Assembly: GCF_033042135.1 (NCBI RefSeq)
Contig: NZ_WBXM01000005.1
Coordinates: 248,001 to 312,000, forward strand
Reading direction: 5' to 3'
DNA length: 64,000 nucleotides
Origin: Haloechinothrix sp033042135
GTDB taxonomy: Bacteria; Actinomycetota; Actinomycetes; Mycobacteriales; Pseudonocardiaceae
Under the pieces are notes generated by a model that did no database searches, was not told the origin of the DNA, and saw only the letters and a list, made by a program, of their open reading frames with translations. Below are positions 61,457-64,000 of this stretch, piece by piece. The stretch's first letter is position 1, and each line of letters opens with the position of its first letter. The translations under genes were made by a program, and so were the position numbers.

Positions 61457-62323
61457 CTACATCGCGCTCTCGCCGCCTTGCACAGCGAAGGCAAGGTGGC
61501 TGATCAGCCGCACCGACTCGTCGTGATCGAGCGCGCAGGCACGCAGGTGCTCGAACATCAGTGAGTAACGCCGCACTTCCTCCGGCTCCTCGAGGAAGAC
61601 ACCCCCGGTCGTGCTGTCCACGTACACCACATCGGCATCGGCCTCGTCCGGAAAACCCAGGATGAGGAACGGCCCTTCCATACCGGCATGCGCCCCGGCA
61701 CCGAACGGTACGACCTGGAGCGTGATGTGCGGGAGTCGAGCCGCATCACACAGCCTGGCGAGCTGCTCGACCATGACCTCACGGCCACCGACCTCACGGC
61801 GCAGCACGGCCTCGTCCATCACCGCGACGTACGACGGCGGCGACGCCTCGGTGAGCAACCGCTGCCGCCGCATACGGGCGGACACCCTGCGTTTGATCTC
61901 GGCATCCGAGGCATTGGGCCGCATCGCCGAGATCACCGCGTTGGCGTACCGGCGGGTCTGCAACAACCCAGGGATCAGCAACGCCTGGAACGCGCGAAGC
62001 GAGTCGGCGTCGGCCTCCAGACCGACGAACGATCCGGTGAACACCTCACTGTAGGCGTGCCACCAGCCACGAGCCCTGGCATCGTGCGCGAGCTGGACCA
62101 GCTCCTCCAGTTCCTGACCGTCGACCCCGTACAGCCGGAGCATGCTCCTGGCATCCTGCGGCCGGACACCGACGTGTCCGGTCTCGATACGGCTGACCTT
62201 CGAAGCCGAGCACCGCAGATGCCCGCTGACCTCGCCGATCGTCAGCTCGGCCGCCTCGCGCAGCCTGCGCAGCTCACTCGCCAGCCTGCGCTTGCCCACC
62301 TCCGGCCCGTGTCCTCGTGCCAT
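61457..62323 (-). CDS. XRE-family regulator with DUF5753 domain
   Basis: 288 residues. N-terminal helix-turn-helix (about 15-70: ELRRLREAAELTIGEVSGHLRCSASKVSRIETG) and the DUF5753 sensor (about 95-280: LLIPGLLQTRRYANAVISAM, MRRQRLLTEASPPSYVAVMDEAVLRREVGG, HITLQVVPFGAGAHAGMEGPFLIL). Paired with the downstream DUF397 gene. The usual third partner (an anti-sigma-like ATPase) is not present. Confidence 0.9.
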   Translation of the reverse strand: MARGHGPEVGKRRLASELRRLREAAELTIGEVSGHLRCSASKVSRIETGHVGVRPQDARSMLRLYGVDGQELEELVQLAHDARARGWWHAYSEVFTGSFVGLEADADSLRAFQALLIPGLLQTRRYANAVISAMRPNASDAEIKRRVSARMRRQRLLTEASPPSYVAVMDEAVLRREVGGREVMVEQLARLCDAARLPHITLQVVPFGAGAHAGMEGPFLILGFPDEADADVVYVDSTTGGVFLEEPEEVRRYSLMFEHLRACALDHDESVRLISHLAFAVQGGESAM

Positions 62324-62526
62324 GACGGCACCTCCGCATCCCTCCTAGGCCTGGCCGCGGAGCTGCTCGCACGCTCACTGCGCGGGACTTCCCGGCGCAG
62401 CCCCTCGACGTGCTGCCTCGCGACGGCCTCCTGTACGCACTCCACCGGCCCATCTAATCAGGTGGATCCAAACAGGGTGCTGCACGTTCCGGTGGAACGC
62501 GACCGCGCGCGACGACGGGCACCACC

Positions 62527-62700
62527 TTGTGCAACTTGCAGGGTCGGTGTGTAGACTCGCAACCGCACCCTGCGGTGGGTGTGGTTCACGCGCACCCCAC
62601 CGTGTCGGCGGCGACCCTCCCCAGGTCCCCCTTCGCCGTCGGAACAGGGTGCACGGAGTCCGGGGTCGTACATCCCCCGACCGGCCCCGGACTCCTCCAT
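62527..62700 (+). ncRNA. Candidate small RNA in the tesB/XRE intergenic region
   Basis: The 474-base gap 62324-62797 holds no convincing gene. On the plus strand TTGTGC (62527-62532), 19 bases, TAGACT (62552-62557) resembles a promoter. Right at the expected start lies a 10-bp hairpin (AACCGCACCC with GGGTGTGGTT, 62561-62586), and about 70 bases later a second, terminator-like hairpin (GAGTCCGGGG/CCCCGGACTC, 62656-62694). The resulting RNA would be about 135 bases. Confidence 0.35.
62656..62694. terminator. Hairpin between tesB and the XRE gene
   Basis: 10-bp perfect arms GAGTCCGGGG and CCCCGGACTC, with a further GGTCG/CGACC pairing possible in the loop. It lies about 100 bases after the tesB stop and may terminate it, the candidate small RNA, or both. 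Confidence 0.55.
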
Positions 62701-62797
62701 TCCCATCCAGCCTCGCGGTACGAGTGCGGCCGCAGGAGGTTCTCAGCGTGCCCCACGCCGGGAACCTCCCGAGAGCGGCGGCCACCGTGCATCGTGC

Positions 62798-63718
62798 CTA
62801 CCGCAATACGCGCAGCAAGCCCTCCTGTACGACGGTGGCGATCAACCTGCCGTCACGGCTGAAGAACCGGCCGGTCGCTAATCCCCGCGATCCCGAAGCG
62901 GTGGGTGACTCGGTGTCGTAGAGCAACCATTCGTCGGCGCGGAACGGTCGATGGAACCACAGCGCGTGGTCGAGGCTCGCCCCGAGCACCTTGTCCATCT
63001 CCCAGTACACGCCGTGCCTGGCCAGTGCCGAGTCGAGCAACGTCATGTCAGAGGCATAGGTCAGCACGCACACGTGCAGCAGCTCATCATCCGGCAGCAG
63101 GCCGTCTGCCCGCATCCACACCTGGTTGCGACCCGCACGCCCACCGTCCTCCCGCGTGACCCACGGGGGATCGTTGACGTACCGCAGGTCGATCGGTCGC
63201 CGCCTGGCGTGCACGCCGAGCTGGTCCGCGAAGTCGCCGAGGCGTTCCTGCAAGGTCGGCAGCGACTCCGGATCGGGAACGCCCGGCATCTCCGTGGCGT
63301 GCTCGATGCCTTCCTCGGCGACCTGGAACGACGCCGACAACGAGAAGATGGCCTTACCGTGCTGAATGGCCACCACCCGACGGGTGGTGAACGACCTGCC
63401 GTCCCGGATCCTGTCCACCTGGTACAGGATCGGCACGCTCGGGTCACCACCCCTGATGAAGTAGGCGTGCAACGAGTGCACGCCGCGCTCGGACGGCACG
63501 GTCCTGCCCGCGGCGACGAGGGCTTGTCCGGCGACCTGCCCACCGAACACCCGTACTGGCGAGTGTTCCGGCGAGAAGCCCCGGTAGATGTTCTCCTCGA
63601 TCTTCTCCAGGTCCAGCAGTGTCACCAACCTGTCGAGCATCGGTTGATCCCGCCCCGTGACCGAGCCCGCTGACCGGTCGGGCCCCGCTTCCCGATCCGC
63701 ACCTGCCTGCCCGCTCAA
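62798..63718 (-). CDS. tesB: Acyl-CoA thioesterase II (TesB)
   Basis: 306 residues, double hot-dog fold. Hydrolyses medium- and long-chain acyl-CoA. Seen: RGFSPEHSPVRVFGGQVAGQALVAA, HSLHAYFIRGGDPSVPILYQVDRIRDGRSF, ASDMTLLDSALARHG with the catalytic Asp, SLDHALWFHRPFRADEWLLY. About 25 residues before the domain may be an over-long start. Its GTG overlaps the stop of pyk (63715-63718), so the two are coupled. Confidence 0.92.
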   Translation of the reverse strand: MSGQAGADREAGPDRSAGSVTGRDQPMLDRLVTLLDLEKIEENIYRGFSPEHSPVRVFGGQVAGQALVAAGRTVPSERGVHSLHAYFIRGGDPSVPILYQVDRIRDGRSFTTRRVVAIQHGKAIFSLSASFQVAEEGIEHATEMPGVPDPESLPTLQERLGDFADQLGVHARRRPIDLRYVNDPPWVTREDGGRAGRNQVWMRADGLLPDDELLHVCVLTYASDMTLLDSALARHGVYWEMDKVLGASLDHALWFHRPFRADEWLLYDTESPTASGSRGLATGRFFSRDGRLIATVVQEGLLRVLR

Positions 63719-64000
63719 GCGTGATCCTCCTCACCGAGGCGGTGAACCCTGATGAGGTTGGTGGAACCCACGGTGCCCGGTGGCGATCCGGCGACCACCA
63801 CGACGAGGTCACCGGGCTGGTACCGCGGCATCGCCAGCATCGCCTGGTCAACCTGGCGGACCATGGCATCGGTGGATGCGACCGGATCGACGATCTGCGC
63901 CGTGGTCCCCCAGGTCAGCGCGAGCTGGCAGCGCACGCTCTCCAGCGGGGTGAAGGCGAGCAACGGCAACCCGGTATGCAGCCGGGCGAGCCGCCGCACC
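63715..64000 (-). CDS. pyk: Pyruvate kinase, C-terminal part (5' end outside window)
   Basis: Only the last 94 or so residues are visible: the C-terminal domain with RRLARLHTGLPLLAFTPLESVRCQLALTWG in substance and YQPGDLVVVVAGSPPGTVGSTNLIRVHRLGE at the end, as in actinobacterial pyruvate kinases. Catalyses phosphoenolpyruvate to pyruvate with ATP formation. The reading frame is open to the window edge. Confidence 0.93.
   Translation of the reverse strand, partial: VRRLARLHTGLPLLAFTPLESVRCQLALTWGTTAQIVDPVASTDAMVRQVDQAMLAMPRYQPGDLVVVVAGSPPGTVGSTNLIRVHRLGEEDHA

Noticed and set aside
62748..62921. 57-codon plus-strand frame with a strong AGGAGG site, starting GTG 62748
   Set aside because: Most of it is antisense to tesB and the translation has no recognisable features. 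The ribosome-like site is noted but not enough.

Overview
The window is high-GC (roughly 70%), with dense, short-spaced genes and many GTG starts. It carries an F420 gene (fbiD) and an F420-type luciferase-like enzyme, a Cvn conservon, an XRE/DUF397 pair, GAF-ANTAR regulators, a fused isobutyryl-CoA mutase and ergothioneine-type genes. Together these indicate an actinobacterium, most likely of the Pseudonocardiaceae (Amycolatopsis-like). That placement is inferred from gene content, not from a database search. I see no rRNA, tRNA, CRISPR array, transposase or phage gene.

Left part (1-25 kb). Positions 1-7.7 kb look like a complete selenoneine locus: egtD (5' end outside the window), senA and senB, then a PhnD/PhnC/PhnE-type ABC importer whose two permease domains are fused, and convergently a Cys-type selenophosphate synthetase (senC/selD). 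The logic would be: import of a selenium oxyanion, selenophosphate, selenosugar, then C-Se bond formation on hercynine. Next come a shortened flavoprotein-DUF4873 gene and an AurF-like diiron gene, divergent from a TetR gene with a well-placed operator. VKOR, a PfkB kinase, a D-threonine aldolase-like PLP enzyme, a lipoprotein, a desaturase coupled to two GAF/ANTAR regulators, a CsaA-like protein, an MFS pump and a BCCT transporter follow. Then a DasR-type GntR regulator diverges from an amino-sugar operon (SIS deaminase/isomerase and nagA), with a dre-like operator between them.

Middle part (24-43 kb). A secreted trypsin-like protease, fbiD and an MBL hydrolase lead to the second notable locus, 27.2-32.7 kb. 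This is a nicotianamine-synthase-like gene, an MFS exporter, a solute-binding lipoprotein and a fused DppB/DppC permease, in one operon behind a Zur/Fur-type palindrome. It looks like a metallophore synthesis, export and re-import operon without an opine dehydrogenase and without its own ATPase. A membrane protein, SDR, phosphoribosyltransferase, fumarylacetoacetase, F420-type LLM enzyme, Vms1/eRF1-like protein and icmF follow.

Right part (42.8-64 kb). The Cvn operon (histidine kinase, roadblock, DUF742, GTPase) is followed by small membrane proteins, a lytic transglycosylase and a fatty-acid cluster: enoyl-CoA hydratase, CoA-transferase, acyl-CoA dehydrogenase and a TetR regulator with a repeated operator. 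The window ends with gabD2, a large LAL-type LuxR regulator, a small unknown gene, DUF397/XRE genes, a possible small RNA, tesB and the end of pyruvate kinase.
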